A stretch of DNA of 64,000 nt from Ureibacillus thermophilus (GTDB lineage: Bacteria; Bacillota; Bacilli; Bacillales_A; Planococcaceae): assembly GCF_042657185.1 (NCBI RefSeq), contig NZ_JBHSNN010000063.1; one strand, 5' to 3'. Of the stretch, positions 26,437 to 34,028 are shown piece by piece. A program made the translations under genes and the position numbers. The notes beneath the pieces were generated by a model. The model did no database searches. It was not told the DNA's origin and saw only the letters and a program-made list of their open reading frames with translations. Numbering within the stretch: the first letter of the stretch is position 1; each line of letters begins with the position of its first letter.

Positions 26437-27761
26437 GGTATATTGAGCAAATCAAATCCATAGTGCTTCTTTTCCTCGTCCTATTAAGCATTGTCTTAAC
26501 ATTTTCAATTTGGACCTATACACCAAGCCTTCAAGTGATTGAAGAATCGCAGCAAGTGGATCAATTGGTGGTCGGGAAGAAAAAGGAGCTTGCAGAAATT
26601 ATAAAACCTTACCGAATTATCATGAGAGAGCAGAATGAATGGAAAGGAACAATCGGCTCGACAACGATCAACGATTTTGTGGAAATGATGACCGACTGGA
26701 AGTTTTCTGACCTCATCCCAGTTCAAAATAATATGTCCGATAAAAAAATCAATGAATTTATTCGGGCAAACCAGCGAATCACCTTATTTTTTTCTGAAAA
26801 AGTGCCGGTAAAAGTGTTCCACTCCATCGTGCCATTTTCTCAAGATGAATTGCCGGAAATGAGTTTTAATAAAATCATTTTGGATTGGAGCAAAATGAAT
26901 GCGAATAAGACATTGATGGTTTATTTTTTAAGCGAGGAAAGCCGCACCTTGTATAGCACAGAAGTTAAGATGAGCGACATATACTTCCAATCCACTGTTT
27001 TAAATACATTAAAGGGGCTTGTTGCATATCAGGAAATTGAACGTTCCAACGGTTTATCCCTATATATCCCTAAGGATGAAATCGAATTAGTCCAATACAC
27101 GTATTATATTGACGAAATTCATGCGGATACCTTTAGGGATATATTATTCTATGACCCGTCAATTGTCCGGAAAAATGTTGAGAACCAAGATTTAGTGAAA
27201 TATACGGATGGTATGACGCTGATGACGGTGGATGTAAAAAACCGTTATTTAAATTATGTGAACCCTTCTTCTGAAAGCTTGATAGAATTGCCTTCCTCCC
27301 GATTGCTATTAGACAGCTATGAATTTGTCAATGAGCATGGAGGTTTTACTGGCGATTATCGGCTAACTTCCATTAATAATCAGAAACACGTAGTAGAATA
27401 TCAATTATACAAGCAAGGATTTCCTGTTTTTAGCGTTGATACAACGACAAGAATTACGACGACTTGGGGAGAAAATCAATTATTCCGCTATAAAAGGCCA
27501 TATTTTATCCTTGATTTAGATATCAATTCGGAAAAAATTCAGCGGAAAATGACTTCAGGACTTCAAGTCATTGAGTTTATTCAAAAGAATAAACAACTTC
27601 AATTGGATGAAGTGGATGATATCATTCTTGGATACTATTTGAAACCAAATGACAATGATTTATTGTTTACGTTGGAGCCAAGTTGGTTTGCTGTAAGTCA
27701 AGGGAGCTGGAAACGCATAACGCCGGAAGCGATAGGAGGGGGAAATAATGGACTGGAGTAA
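26433..27761 (+). CDS. walH: WalK regulatory protein WalH (YycH)
   Basis: A 442-residue protein with one N-terminal membrane helix (about 8-28) and a large extracytoplasmic domain, matching YycH. With WalI it forms a membrane complex that modulates WalK. The ATG at 26433 overlaps the walK stop. A TTG at 26427 is in frame, but the ATGA coupling is more convincing. It overlaps walI by 14 bp. Confidence 0.93.
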   Translation: MRYIEQIKSIVLLFLVLLSIVLTFSIWTYTPSLQVIEESQQVDQLVVGKKKELAEIIKPYRIIMREQNEWKGTIGSTTINDFVEMMTDWKFSDLIPVQNNMSDKKINEFIRANQRITLFFSEKVPVKVFHSIVPFSQDELPEMSFNKIILDWSKMNANKTLMVYFLSEESRTLYSTEVKMSDIYFQSTVLNTLKGLVAYQEIERSNGLSLYIPKDEIELVQYTYYIDEIHADTFRDILFYDPSIVRKNVENQDLVKYTDGMTLMTVDVKNRYLNYVNPSSESLIELPSSRLLLDSYEFVNEHGGFTGDYRLTSINNQKHVVEYQLYKQGFPVFSVDTTTRITTTWGENQLFRYKRPYFILDLDINSEKIQRKMTSGLQVIEFIQKNKQLQLDEVDDIILGYYLKPNDNDLLFTLEPSWFAVSQGSWKRITPEAIGGGNNGLE

Positions 27762-28596
27762 ATCCAAAACCATTTTCATCATTGTGTTTTTTATATTAGA
27801 TATGTTCCTGTTCTCCCTCTACTTGAACCGGCATATTGAAGCCCAGCAAGTGAAAGTATCCGGCGGGAAAACCATTGAAGCAAGATTAAAGGATGATCAA
27901 ATTACTTATAATTTGTTGCCGACAGTTGAAACAGCCCCTTACATTTCGGCAAAAGTCACAAATTTTAAAGAAGAAAATTTTCAACTGAAAAACGTTCAAC
28001 AAGCCACAATCGAAGACAGTAACAAATTGATTGTCACTCTAAAAGAACCGGTGAAACTTCGAAATATAAAAGAAAAATCGATTTTCAATGAATTTATCAA
28101 AAACAATGTATATAAGGGCTCTTCCTATACAGTATGGAAAATCAATGAAGAAGAGAGGACGGCCATTTTCTTTCAAAATTTTGATGATAAAACTATCTAT
28201 TACAACATCCATGGAATTGTTACAATTTACTGGAATGAAGATTTAGAAGTGACGAAATATGAACAGACCATGCTAAGTGATTTTGAAGAATTTGAAGACG
28301 AAGAAACTCTTCTTCCGCCATATCAAGTAATTCAAATTTTATATGCACGAGACTTATTAAAACCGAACTCCCATATTGCAGAAATTAAACTTGGCTATTC
28401 CACTCTTGTGCAATTGACGCAAACCCAAGTATTTGTGCCTACTTGGAAAGTGCGGGTTGTGACTGCGGCAGATTCGGAAGAAGAATATTTTGTGAATGCC
28501 GTAGATGGAAAAATTATCGATGTGCAGTCCGATTTAACAGTAGACGAAGATGAAACAGACGAACTAGAACAATTGAAAGAAATAGAAGAAGAATAG
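27748..28596 (+). CDS. walI: WalK regulatory protein WalI (YycI)
   Basis: A 282-residue single-pass membrane protein: membrane helix at about 7-24 (IFIIVFFILDMFLFSLYL) followed by an extracytoplasmic YycI domain. It partners WalH. The extreme C-terminus is strongly acidic (EDETDELEQLKEIEEE), which is unusual for an extracellular tail but common in this group. AGGAGGG precedes the ATG inside the end of walH. Confidence 0.93.
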   Translation: MDWSKSKTIFIIVFFILDMFLFSLYLNRHIEAQQVKVSGGKTIEARLKDDQITYNLLPTVETAPYISAKVTNFKEENFQLKNVQQATIEDSNKLIVTLKEPVKLRNIKEKSIFNEFIKNNVYKGSSYTVWKINEEERTAIFFQNFDDKTIYYNIHGIVTIYWNEDLEVTKYEQTMLSDFEEFEDEETLLPPYQVIQILYARDLLKPNSHIAEIKLGYSTLVQLTQTQVFVPTWKVRVVTAADSEEEYFVNAVDGKIIDVQSDLTVDEDETDELEQLKEIEEE

Positions 28597-28606
28597 GGTG
28601 TAGCAA

Positions 28607-29395
28607 ATGCGGTTTAGTGTGTTAGCAAGCGGCAGTACGGGAAATGCCATTTATGTAGAAACAGACAACCATGCCTTTTTAGTGGACGCTGGCTTGAGTG
28701 GACGGAAAATCGAGCAGCTTTTTTCTAAAATTGGACGAGAGATAAAAAATTTATCAGGCATTTTGGTGACCCATGAACATAGTGACCATATTAAAGGCCT
28801 CGGCGTGTTAGCAAGAAAATACCAACTTCCGATTTATGCCAATGAAAAAACGTGGAAAGTTTTAGAAGAGCATGTAGGTAATATTCCCAATGATCAACGC
28901 TTTCTGTTTCAAATGGAATCGGTGCAATCATTCGGTTCTTTGGATATTGAATCCTTTGCGGTGTCTCATGATGCGGTGGACCCGATGTTTTATGTGTTTC
29001 ATGAGAATGGGCGAAAGCTGGCCATCATCACAGATACGGGGTATGTAAGTGACCGGATGAAGGGAATTATCCGCGGTGCTGACGCCTTTGTGTTTGAAAG
29101 CAATCATGATGTAGGCATGCTGCAAATGGGGAAATATCCATGGTCCATCAAACGCCGCATATTAAGCGATGTAGGGCATGTTTCCAATGAAGATGCAGGT
29201 GTGGCCATCAGCGAAGTGGTGGAAGAAAAGCCAACCCATGTGTATTTATCCCATCTAAGCAAAGAAAACAACATGAAAGAACTTGCCCGTATGACGGTGA
29301 AACAAGTATTGGCATCATACGGGATTAAAGAAGGGGAATTTTTGCATTTGCATGATACGGATGCAGAAGAGCCGACATTGCTTGTAACAGTATAA
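28607..29395 (+). CDS. walJ: Metallo-beta-lactamase fold protein WalJ (YycJ)
   Basis: A 262-residue MBL-fold hydrolase. The metal-binding motif THEHSDH (about 55-61) is complete, and further ligands appear in ITDTG and YLSHLSKEN. YycJ relatives are linked to DNA processing and coordination of cell division with replication. It is the last gene of walRKHIJ. A family-1 repeat follows 16 bp later and supplies the hairpin. Confidence 0.95.
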   Translation: MRFSVLASGSTGNAIYVETDNHAFLVDAGLSGRKIEQLFSKIGREIKNLSGILVTHEHSDHIKGLGVLARKYQLPIYANEKTWKVLEEHVGNIPNDQRFLFQMESVQSFGSLDIESFAVSHDAVDPMFYVFHENGRKLAIITDTGYVSDRMKGIIRGADAFVFESNHDVGMLQMGKYPWSIKRRILSDVGHVSNEDAGVAISEVVEEKPTHVYLSHLSKENNMKELARMTVKQVLASYGIKEGEFLHLHDTDAEEPTLLVTV

Positions 29396-29411
29396 AATAT
29401 GCATTTGTTGA

Positions 29412-29684
29412 GAGGCTGGGACATAAACAAAAAATTAAAGGGGTAGTTGAAAGGGTTTTGATAAATATTTGATATAACTAAAAATTGATTGAAGTGACGG
29501 GGCGACTCCTGCGGGAATAGCCCGTGTCTCGAGACACCGCAGGAGCGAAGCAATGAGCTCCGTGGAGGCTCGAGCCGGGCCCGCGGAAAGCGTCCCCGGA
29601 ACGGAAATCAATTTTAATAACATATCAAAAAAACATCATTTTCTCCTTGGAGAAAATGATGTTTTTTTAGATTTGTCCCAACCT
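29412..29684 (+). repeat. Family-1 intergenic repeat, copy B (273 bp)
   Basis: Same ends (AGGCTGGGACA ... TGTCCCAACCT) and same flanking blocks as copy A, in the same orientation. The centre differs: ACTCCTGCGG pairs with CCGCAGGAGC (12-bp arm), and GAGCTCC/GGAGGCTC form a second arm. The terminal AACATCATTTTCTC hairpin with a long T-run probably terminates the wal operon. It fills most of the 380-bp gap before htrA. Confidence 0.85.
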
Positions 29685-29775
29685 TTTTTTTATCAAATTT
29701 TTAAGTGCATATTCATGTAATTTGTTTAAAATAGTTGTATCATAATATCGATGAGTGATAGAAAGGAGAAAGACT

Positions 29776-31041
29776 ATGAGTTTTTATCAAAATAATAATG
29801 ATTCAGATAAGGATTTCTCGTACTCTCCTTTACAAGAACAATTAAAACACGAAGAAGAGGAAAAGAAAAATCGGCATCATCATAAAAAAGGAAAAAGCGC
29901 TTTCGGCTACTTTTTCAGTGGCTTTTTAGGCGTCGTGGTAGGGGCACTGCTCGTTTGGTTTTTAGTTTCTCCTTCAGAAGGTGAAGAGATAAGTACTTCT
30001 ATCAAAAATAGCAGTGAATCGCCAAAAATTACACAAACGGCAACAGAGGTCACGACGGATGTAACGCAAGCCGTTGAGAAAGTATCGAAAGCAGTTGTCG
30101 GCATTACCAATATTCAAGAAGTATCAAACTTTTGGACTCGCCAATCCCAAGAAACAGAAGCGGGAAGCGGTTCAGGGGTTATTTATAAAGTGGATGGAAA
30201 TAAAGCTTATATCGTAACAAATAACCATGTAGTTGAAAATGCTAAACAATTAGAAGTTACTTTAGCAGATGGAACAAAAGAAAAAGCGGAACTAGTGGGA
30301 AGCGATATTTGGACAGACTTAGCGGTTGTAACGATTCCAAGCAAAAATGTAGAAGCAGTTGCCCAATTCGGAGACTCTGACGTATTAAAACAAGGCGAAA
30401 CGGTAATTGCTATTGGAAACCCATTAGGATTAGATTTCTATGGTTCAGTCACAACAGGAGTAATTTCCGGAAAAGACCGCTCCGTTCCGGTTGATTTAAA
30501 CGGCGATGGATATGAAGATTGGGAAACAGAAGTATTGCAAACCGATGCCGCAATTAACCCTGGAAACAGCGGTGGGGCTTTAGTGAACATTGCCGGTGAA
30601 TTAGTCGGCATTAACTCCATGAAAATCGCAGAGTCAGCTGTGGAAGGTTTAGGCTTTGCCATTCCAATCAATACAGTCATTCCGATTATTGAAGAACTTG
30701 AGAAAAATGGAGAAGTGAAACGCCCAACAATGGGAATTGGATTGCTTGATTTAACGGAAGTGCCTGCTTTCTATCAAAAAGAAACATTAAGATTGCCTGA
30801 TAATGTAACAACAGGGGTAGTAGTGACAGAAGTGGTGCCTGGTTCTCCAGCAGATAGTGCAGGCATTGAAAAATACGACGTCATTGTCGAAATGGATGGC
30901 AAACCAATCGAAAACGCCATCGATTTGCGCCAGCATTTATACAATGAAACGAAAATCGGCGATACGGTAAAAGTGAAAATTTACCGCCAAGGAAAAACGA
31001 TGGAATTGCAAGTGAAATTAACAGATGGCACCAAATTATAA
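29776..31041 (+). CDS. HtrA-like (DegP) membrane-anchored serine protease
   Basis: A 421-residue trypsin-like quality-control protease. A His-rich cytosolic N-terminus (HHHKKGK) precedes one membrane helix (about 43-65). The catalytic triad is complete: H151 (TNNHVVEN), D181 (TDLAVV) and S265 (GNSGGAL). A PDZ domain spans about 310-410. AAAGGAG lies before the ATG at 29776. Its place after walJ corresponds to B. subtilis yycK/htrC. The gene ends in a DnaA-box-rich intergenic region. Confidence 0.95.
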   Translation: MSFYQNNNDSDKDFSYSPLQEQLKHEEEEKKNRHHHKKGKSAFGYFFSGFLGVVVGALLVWFLVSPSEGEEISTSIKNSSESPKITQTATEVTTDVTQAVEKVSKAVVGITNIQEVSNFWTRQSQETEAGSGSGVIYKVDGNKAYIVTNNHVVENAKQLEVTLADGTKEKAELVGSDIWTDLAVVTIPSKNVEAVAQFGDSDVLKQGETVIAIGNPLGLDFYGSVTTGVISGKDRSVPVDLNGDGYEDWETEVLQTDAAINPGNSGGALVNIAGELVGINSMKIAESAVEGLGFAIPINTVIPIIEELEKNGEVKRPTMGIGLLDLTEVPAFYQKETLRLPDNVTTGVVVTEVVPGSPADSAGIEKYDVIVEMDGKPIENAIDLRQHLYNETKIGDTVKVKIYRQGKTMELQVKLTDGTKL

Positions 31042-31083
31042 TTGTGGATAAATTCAAGTTATCCACATGATTTGTTCACAAAG

Positions 31084-31125
31084 GAGCAGGAAGGAAAAAG
31101 CCCAATATTTCCTGCTCTTTTTTTA
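31084..31125 (+). terminator. Terminator after the htrA-like gene
   Basis: GAGCAGGAA (31084-31092) pairs with TTCCTGCTC (31109-31117), followed by a T-run. It lies between DnaA boxes. Confidence 0.9.
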
Positions 31126-31206
31126 TTTGCTACAATGTTTTGTGGATAAAATAAGAAAAATGTGAATAAGTCTGTGGAAAAATAACTTTGAAAGGAGGAA
31201 AGGCTG

Positions 31207-31371
31207 ATGAAAAAATATTGCTGCGAAATGCACGTAGATCATGCATTAGACGTAGTTGTTGCTGAAACAAAGGAATATCCGCTCTTAGAAAAATTAGAGG
31301 AAGAAGCAAAGTTATCCACAAAGTGCGACTACTGTGAAAATGAAGCAAAATATATTGTATCAAGAAAATAA
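31207..31371 (+). CDS. CxxH/CxxC protein (small putative metal-binding protein upstream of rlmH)
   Basis: A 54-residue protein found by reading the gap between htrA and rlmH. It starts MKKYCCEMHVDHALDVVV and contains C-C-x-x-H near the N-terminus and C-D-Y-C near residue 40. This fits the CxxH/CxxC small-protein family that sits just upstream of rlmH in many Bacillaceae. AAAGGAGG lies 11 bp before the ATG. The spacing of the Cys/His pairs suggests a single zinc site; function is unknown. A perfect DnaA box lies inside the coding region. Confidence 0.88.
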   Translation: MKKYCCEMHVDHALDVVVAETKEYPLLEKLEEEAKLSTKCDYCENEAKYIVSRK

Positions 31372-31497
31372 CTTTACACAAAATATAGATTTGAGTTGTG
31401 GATATGTGTAAAACTTTTGTGGATAACTTGTTTATAAATAGGAAGTAGATGTGGATTTTCTGTGAATTTGTGAAAAGGATCATTAAAGGTGGAGAAA

Positions 31498-31977
31498 ATG
31501 AATATTTCAATCATTTCAGTAGGAAAGTTAAAAGAAAAGTATTTAAAAATGGGAATAGATGAATATGCAAAACGCCTTTCGAACTATGCAAAAATCGATT
31601 TAATTGAAGTGGCCGATGAAAAAGCGCCTGAAGAATTGAGCGAGGCGGAAATGGAGTTGGTGAAAAAGAAGGAAGGAGAAAGGATTTTATCTAAAATTCC
31701 AGATGGTACATATGTGTACGCCCTTGCCATCGAAGGAAAAATGAAAACATCCGAAGAATTTGCAGAAGGCTTGGAAAAACTGATGACCTATGGTACAAGC
31801 AAAATCGCCTTTGTCATCGGCGGCTCCCTCGGTTTACATAAAGATGTATTCAATCGAGCAAATGAAAAAATCAGCTTCGGCCGCATGACCTTTCCCCATC
31901 AACTCATGCGGCTTATCTTGCTGGAGCAAATCTACCGCGGTTTCCGGATTATGAAGGGAGAACCGTATCATAAATAG
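31498..31977 (+). CDS. rlmH: 23S rRNA (pseudouridine1915-N3)-methyltransferase RlmH
   Basis: A 159-residue SPOUT-class methyltransferase (MNISIISVGKLKEKYL; FVIGGSLGLH with the knot region; MTFPHQLMRLILLEQIYRGFRIMKGEPYHK). A GTG at 31489 is in frame, but AAAGGTGG positions the ATG at 31498 and the length equals the B. subtilis protein. The last seven codons (GEPYHK-stop) recur at 33931-33951, the signature of integration by an SCC-type element, for which rlmH (orfX) is the known target in staphylococci. The current 3' end therefore probably derives from the element. Confidence 0.97.
   Translation: MNISIISVGKLKEKYLKMGIDEYAKRLSNYAKIDLIEVADEKAPEELSEAEMELVKKKEGERILSKIPDGTYVYALAIEGKMKTSEEFAEGLEKLMTYGTSKIAFVIGGSLGLHKDVFNRANEKISFGRMTFPHQLMRLILLEQIYRGFRIMKGEPYHK
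31957..31977 (+). other. Left attachment site (att) of an SCC-like element, 3' end of rlmH
   Basis: The 21 bp encoding GEPYHK-stop match 33931-33951 at 18 of 21 positions, with a 14-bp identical core GAACCGTATCATAA. All three differences are at codon wobble or stop positions. An 11-bp inverted repeat AGAGGCAAAAA (31976-31986) overlaps its end and matches TTTTTGCCTCT at the other boundary. Confidence 0.75.
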
Positions 31978-32059
31978 AGGCAAAAATTGTTGAAGATAAG
32001 GTGGAATTTTATTGTCGGAAGCGGGTATTGGCTGTGGATAATCAGATTCATTATCCGCT

Positions 32060-32490
32060 TCACGATACAACATGTGGATAAGTATAAAGGTTTTAGATAT
32101 GTTGACTTCTGTAAAATCGAATTCAAGTTCAATGTTTTTAATGGTTCTTGATTTTCCTGTTTGTTTAATTGTAATTTTATCGATCAATAACTGAAGTAGC
32201 TGTTTTTGATTTTCAGTTTATCAACGAATAGAAATTTTTCAAGCAGCATTTCAATAAGCTCCGATTGAATAACTTTTGAATCAAAAGAACTCAAATGTAC
32301 TGCAATCTCATTTTTCTTCTGTTCTAATTCTCTTTTTTCATTGGAAACCTTTTGTAATCTTTCTTGTAGGATATCTATCGGGAGTGTATTCTTTTCAAAA
32401 GCTTCCATATATTTGTCTTGCAATTGCTGGATTTCTAACAAGCGGTTTTCAATCTGTTCTAGTTCTTTATTCAGTTTGTTTAAAGAACTG
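32060..32490 (-). pseudogene. Large serine recombinase, C-terminal remnant
   Basis: On the minus strand the frame reads KLNKELEQIENRLLEIQQ then IQQLQDKYMEAFEKNTLPID, a coiled-coil region, then LIEMLLEKFLFVDKL. A frameshift near 32215 moves it to ENQKQLLQLLIDKITI and on through FDFTEVNISKTFILIHMLY. This order (Lys/Glu-rich coiled coil, LLIDKI segment, C-terminal beta segment) is that of the C-terminus of large serine recombinases. The N-terminal catalytic domain and the zinc ribbon are gone, and stops lie upstream of about 32490. It cannot be assigned to a Ccr subtype from this piece. Confidence 0.72.
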
Positions 32491-32707
32491 AGTTAATTTC
32501 ATAATTCTCACCCCTGAATTTAATGCTCAGATTAATCGATTAATTATTATAAATAAAGTAATTATATTGTATCCTAATTGGAAATATATGTTTATTTTTT
32601 ATGCGTTCCTTTTATGTTTCTAATTTATTTTTTCTTATTGAGAAAAGAAAAGAGATATAAATAATGTATTGGGCTACCCAGATAAAACAACTAGATATAA
32701 CAACAGA

Positions 32708-32746
32708 AGGCAGTTCCTATTAAGTTAAATGGGGACTGTCTTTTTC
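32708..32746 (+). terminator. Orphan terminator upstream of the CHAT gene
   Basis: GGCAGTTCC pairs with GGGACTGTC (two G-T pairs), followed by TTTTTC. No plus-strand gene precedes it inside the element, so it may belong to a lost gene or act as insulation. The AT-rich stretch 32495-32700 shows no gene. Confidence 0.6.
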
Positions 32747-32805
32747 TAATAAAGAGTACAAAGTGTTGCTTAATCTAAGAAACATGTATAGGGGGTTATG
32801 GCGAA

Positions 32806-33813
32806 ATGTCTCTAATTGAAATGCATAGAAGAACAATTAAGAGAAAAAAAGAAGAGCTAAATAGATTACGAACACAAAAAGCAAACGAATTTAAAAAAAT
32901 TCCTACACATAGGAAAAAAATTATGTCAGCTCAAAAAGCTATAGAAAGAACAAAATCCGCGTCTACTATAAAGATGAAACATAACGAAATTAAACGAGAA
33001 GAAAAGAAAATTTCAGATATCGAGAAAAAGTTAGCAGATATTGATAGAAAGATATCAAAAAAAGAAAAAGAAATTCTTGAAGAAGAAAAGAAACTGAATC
33101 GTGAAATCGAACGTGATCAAAAGAAACGAGATATTGCCGAAAAGAAGAGGATTGCACAACATGAGAAACATTTGGAGGAGGTAAGTAGAAAATTGGATGA
33201 ATTGGTAACTCTACCAGAAAAAATAACAGTATTATTCATGGCTTCTAATCCATTAAATGCACCCCAATTAAGATTAGATGAAGAGGCCAGAGAAATACAA
33301 GAAATGATAAGAAAATCAGAACATAGGGATTCGGTTTTATTTAAAACTCGATGGGCAACAAGGACATATGACGTTATACAGGCTATTAATGAGGAAGAGC
33401 CAACTGTAATTCATTTTAGTGGGCATGGTTCTGAATATGATGAAATTGTTTTCCAAGATAATCAGGGAAATGCAAAATTGGTTTCCAAAGATGCTATAGT
33501 TCAAACTATGATGAGTACATCTGACAATATTAAACTAGTATTTTTTAATACCTGTTTTTCGTATGGTCAAGCACAGGCAGTAATAAAACATGTAGATGCT
33601 GCTATAGGTATGACTACATCTATCGGTGATGATGCAGCTAGAGTTTTTGCAGCCCAATTTTATTCAGCCATTGGATTCGGTCTATCAGTAAAAAAAGCAT
33701 TTGAGCAAGGAAAAGCAGCATTAATGCTAGAGGGTATTCGAGAAGAAGATACTCCTGAATTATACGTAAAAGATGGTATTGATCCAGATGAACTAATTAT
33801 TGTTAAACCTTGA
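32806..33813 (+). CDS. Coiled-coil plus CHAT-domain caspase-like protease
   Basis: A 335-residue protein. Residues 1-135 are an extremely charged Lys/Glu coiled coil. Residues 138-335 are a CHAT (caspase HetF-associated) domain: VLFMASNPLNAPQLRLDEE at its start, catalytic H207 in HFSGHG and catalytic C250 in FFNTCFS, and the later AAIGMTTSIGDDAARVFAAQFY block. Both catalytic residues are present. CHAT proteases are effectors of several bacterial immune and cell-death systems, where they are activated by an upstream sensor. Here no partner is adjacent, so the coiled coil may itself sense or oligomerise. GGGGG lies about 10 bp before the ATG; a 5-codon frame at 32798 overlaps the start. It is the only intact cargo of the SCC-like element. 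A defence role is inference. Confidence 0.85.
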   Translation: MSLIEMHRRTIKRKKEELNRLRTQKANEFKKIPTHRKKIMSAQKAIERTKSASTIKMKHNEIKREEKKISDIEKKLADIDRKISKKEKEILEEEKKLNREIERDQKKRDIAEKKRIAQHEKHLEEVSRKLDELVTLPEKITVLFMASNPLNAPQLRLDEEAREIQEMIRKSEHRDSVLFKTRWATRTYDVIQAINEEEPTVIHFSGHGSEYDEIVFQDNQGNAKLVSKDAIVQTMMSTSDNIKLVFFNTCFSYGQAQAVIKHVDAAIGMTTSIGDDAARVFAAQFYSAIGFGLSVKKAFEQGKAALMLEGIREEDTPELYVKDGIDPDELIIVKP

Positions 33814-33877
33814 AATTGATAGATAGTAGTGTAGTTGGAATGCAACCTACTTCTTCTAATTCTTAGGTATATAAAAA

Positions 33878-33914
33878 AGCACTGAGAATTGTGGTTCCCA
33901 GTGCTAATTTTTTG
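33878..33914. terminator. Terminator of the CHAT gene
   Basis: AGCACTG (33878-33884) pairs with CAGTGCT (33899-33905), with an inner GAA/TTC; A-run before and T-run after. It lies just inside the right inverted repeat of the element. Confidence 0.85.
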
Positions 33915-33930
33915 CCTCTCAAATCACCAC

Positions 33931-33951
33931 GGTGAACCGTATCATAAGTAA
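33931..33951 (+). other. Right attachment site (att) of the SCC-like element
   Basis: This 21-bp copy encodes the same GEPYHK-stop as the rlmH 3' end (18/21 identity) although no gene precedes it here. It is probably the original rlmH terminus displaced by insertion. The inverted repeat TTTTTGCCTCT (33909-33919) lies 11 bp inside it. Confidence 0.75.
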
Positions 33952-33957
33952 GGTTTT

Positions 33958-33986
33958 TTGGAAATCAATCGAAAAGTCCGTATAAT
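33958..33986 (+). promoter_or_regulatory. Predicted promoter of the flavodoxin-like pseudogene
   Basis: TTGGAA (33958-33963), 17-bp spacer, TATAAT (33981-33986), right after the att site. Confidence 0.55.
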
Positions 33987-34028
33987 AAACAGAGGATTTT
34001 TCAATCTAAACGAAAGGGAGAAATAAAA

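Larger units (their letters stand above)
31043..31458. promoter_or_regulatory. DnaA-box cluster around rlmH
   Basis: Perfect DnaA boxes (TTATCCACA or reverse) occur at 31043-31051, 31059-31067, 31141-31149, 31312-31320 and 31418-31426. One-mismatch boxes occur at 31161-31169, 31173-31181, 31397-31405 and further variants to about 31458. Two more perfect boxes lie beyond rlmH at 32033-32041 and 32073-32081. One box is inside the small CxxC gene. The rlmH (yydA) locus is a known DnaA-box cluster in B. subtilis, so a role in titrating DnaA is likely. Confidence 0.85.
31957..33951. mobile_element. Small SCC-like (staphylococcal-cassette-type) element at rlmH
   Basis: Direct repeats of the rlmH 3' end bound about 2.0 kb that holds inverted repeats just inside the ends, a decayed large serine recombinase pointing toward rlmH, and a single cargo gene (coiled-coil/CHAT protein) with its own terminator. 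This is the SCC arrangement: rlmH target, large serine recombinase, near-terminal inverted repeats. What is seen: repeats, remnant, cargo. What is known: SCC elements use rlmH in Staphylococcus and relatives through Ccr recombinases. What is inferred: that the same mechanism acted here. With no intact recombinase it cannot move by itself. Confidence 0.7.

Noticed and set aside
31834..32187. Minus-strand open frame at the rlmH 3' end as a complete gene
   Set aside because: Only its first part resembles a recombinase tail; the rest is antisense to rlmH. It is treated as part of the recombinase remnant.
32531..32544. ATTAATCGATTAAT palindrome in the SCC-like element
   Set aside because: A perfect 14-bp palindrome, but in very AT-rich DNA with no partner gene or repeat, so chance is likely.
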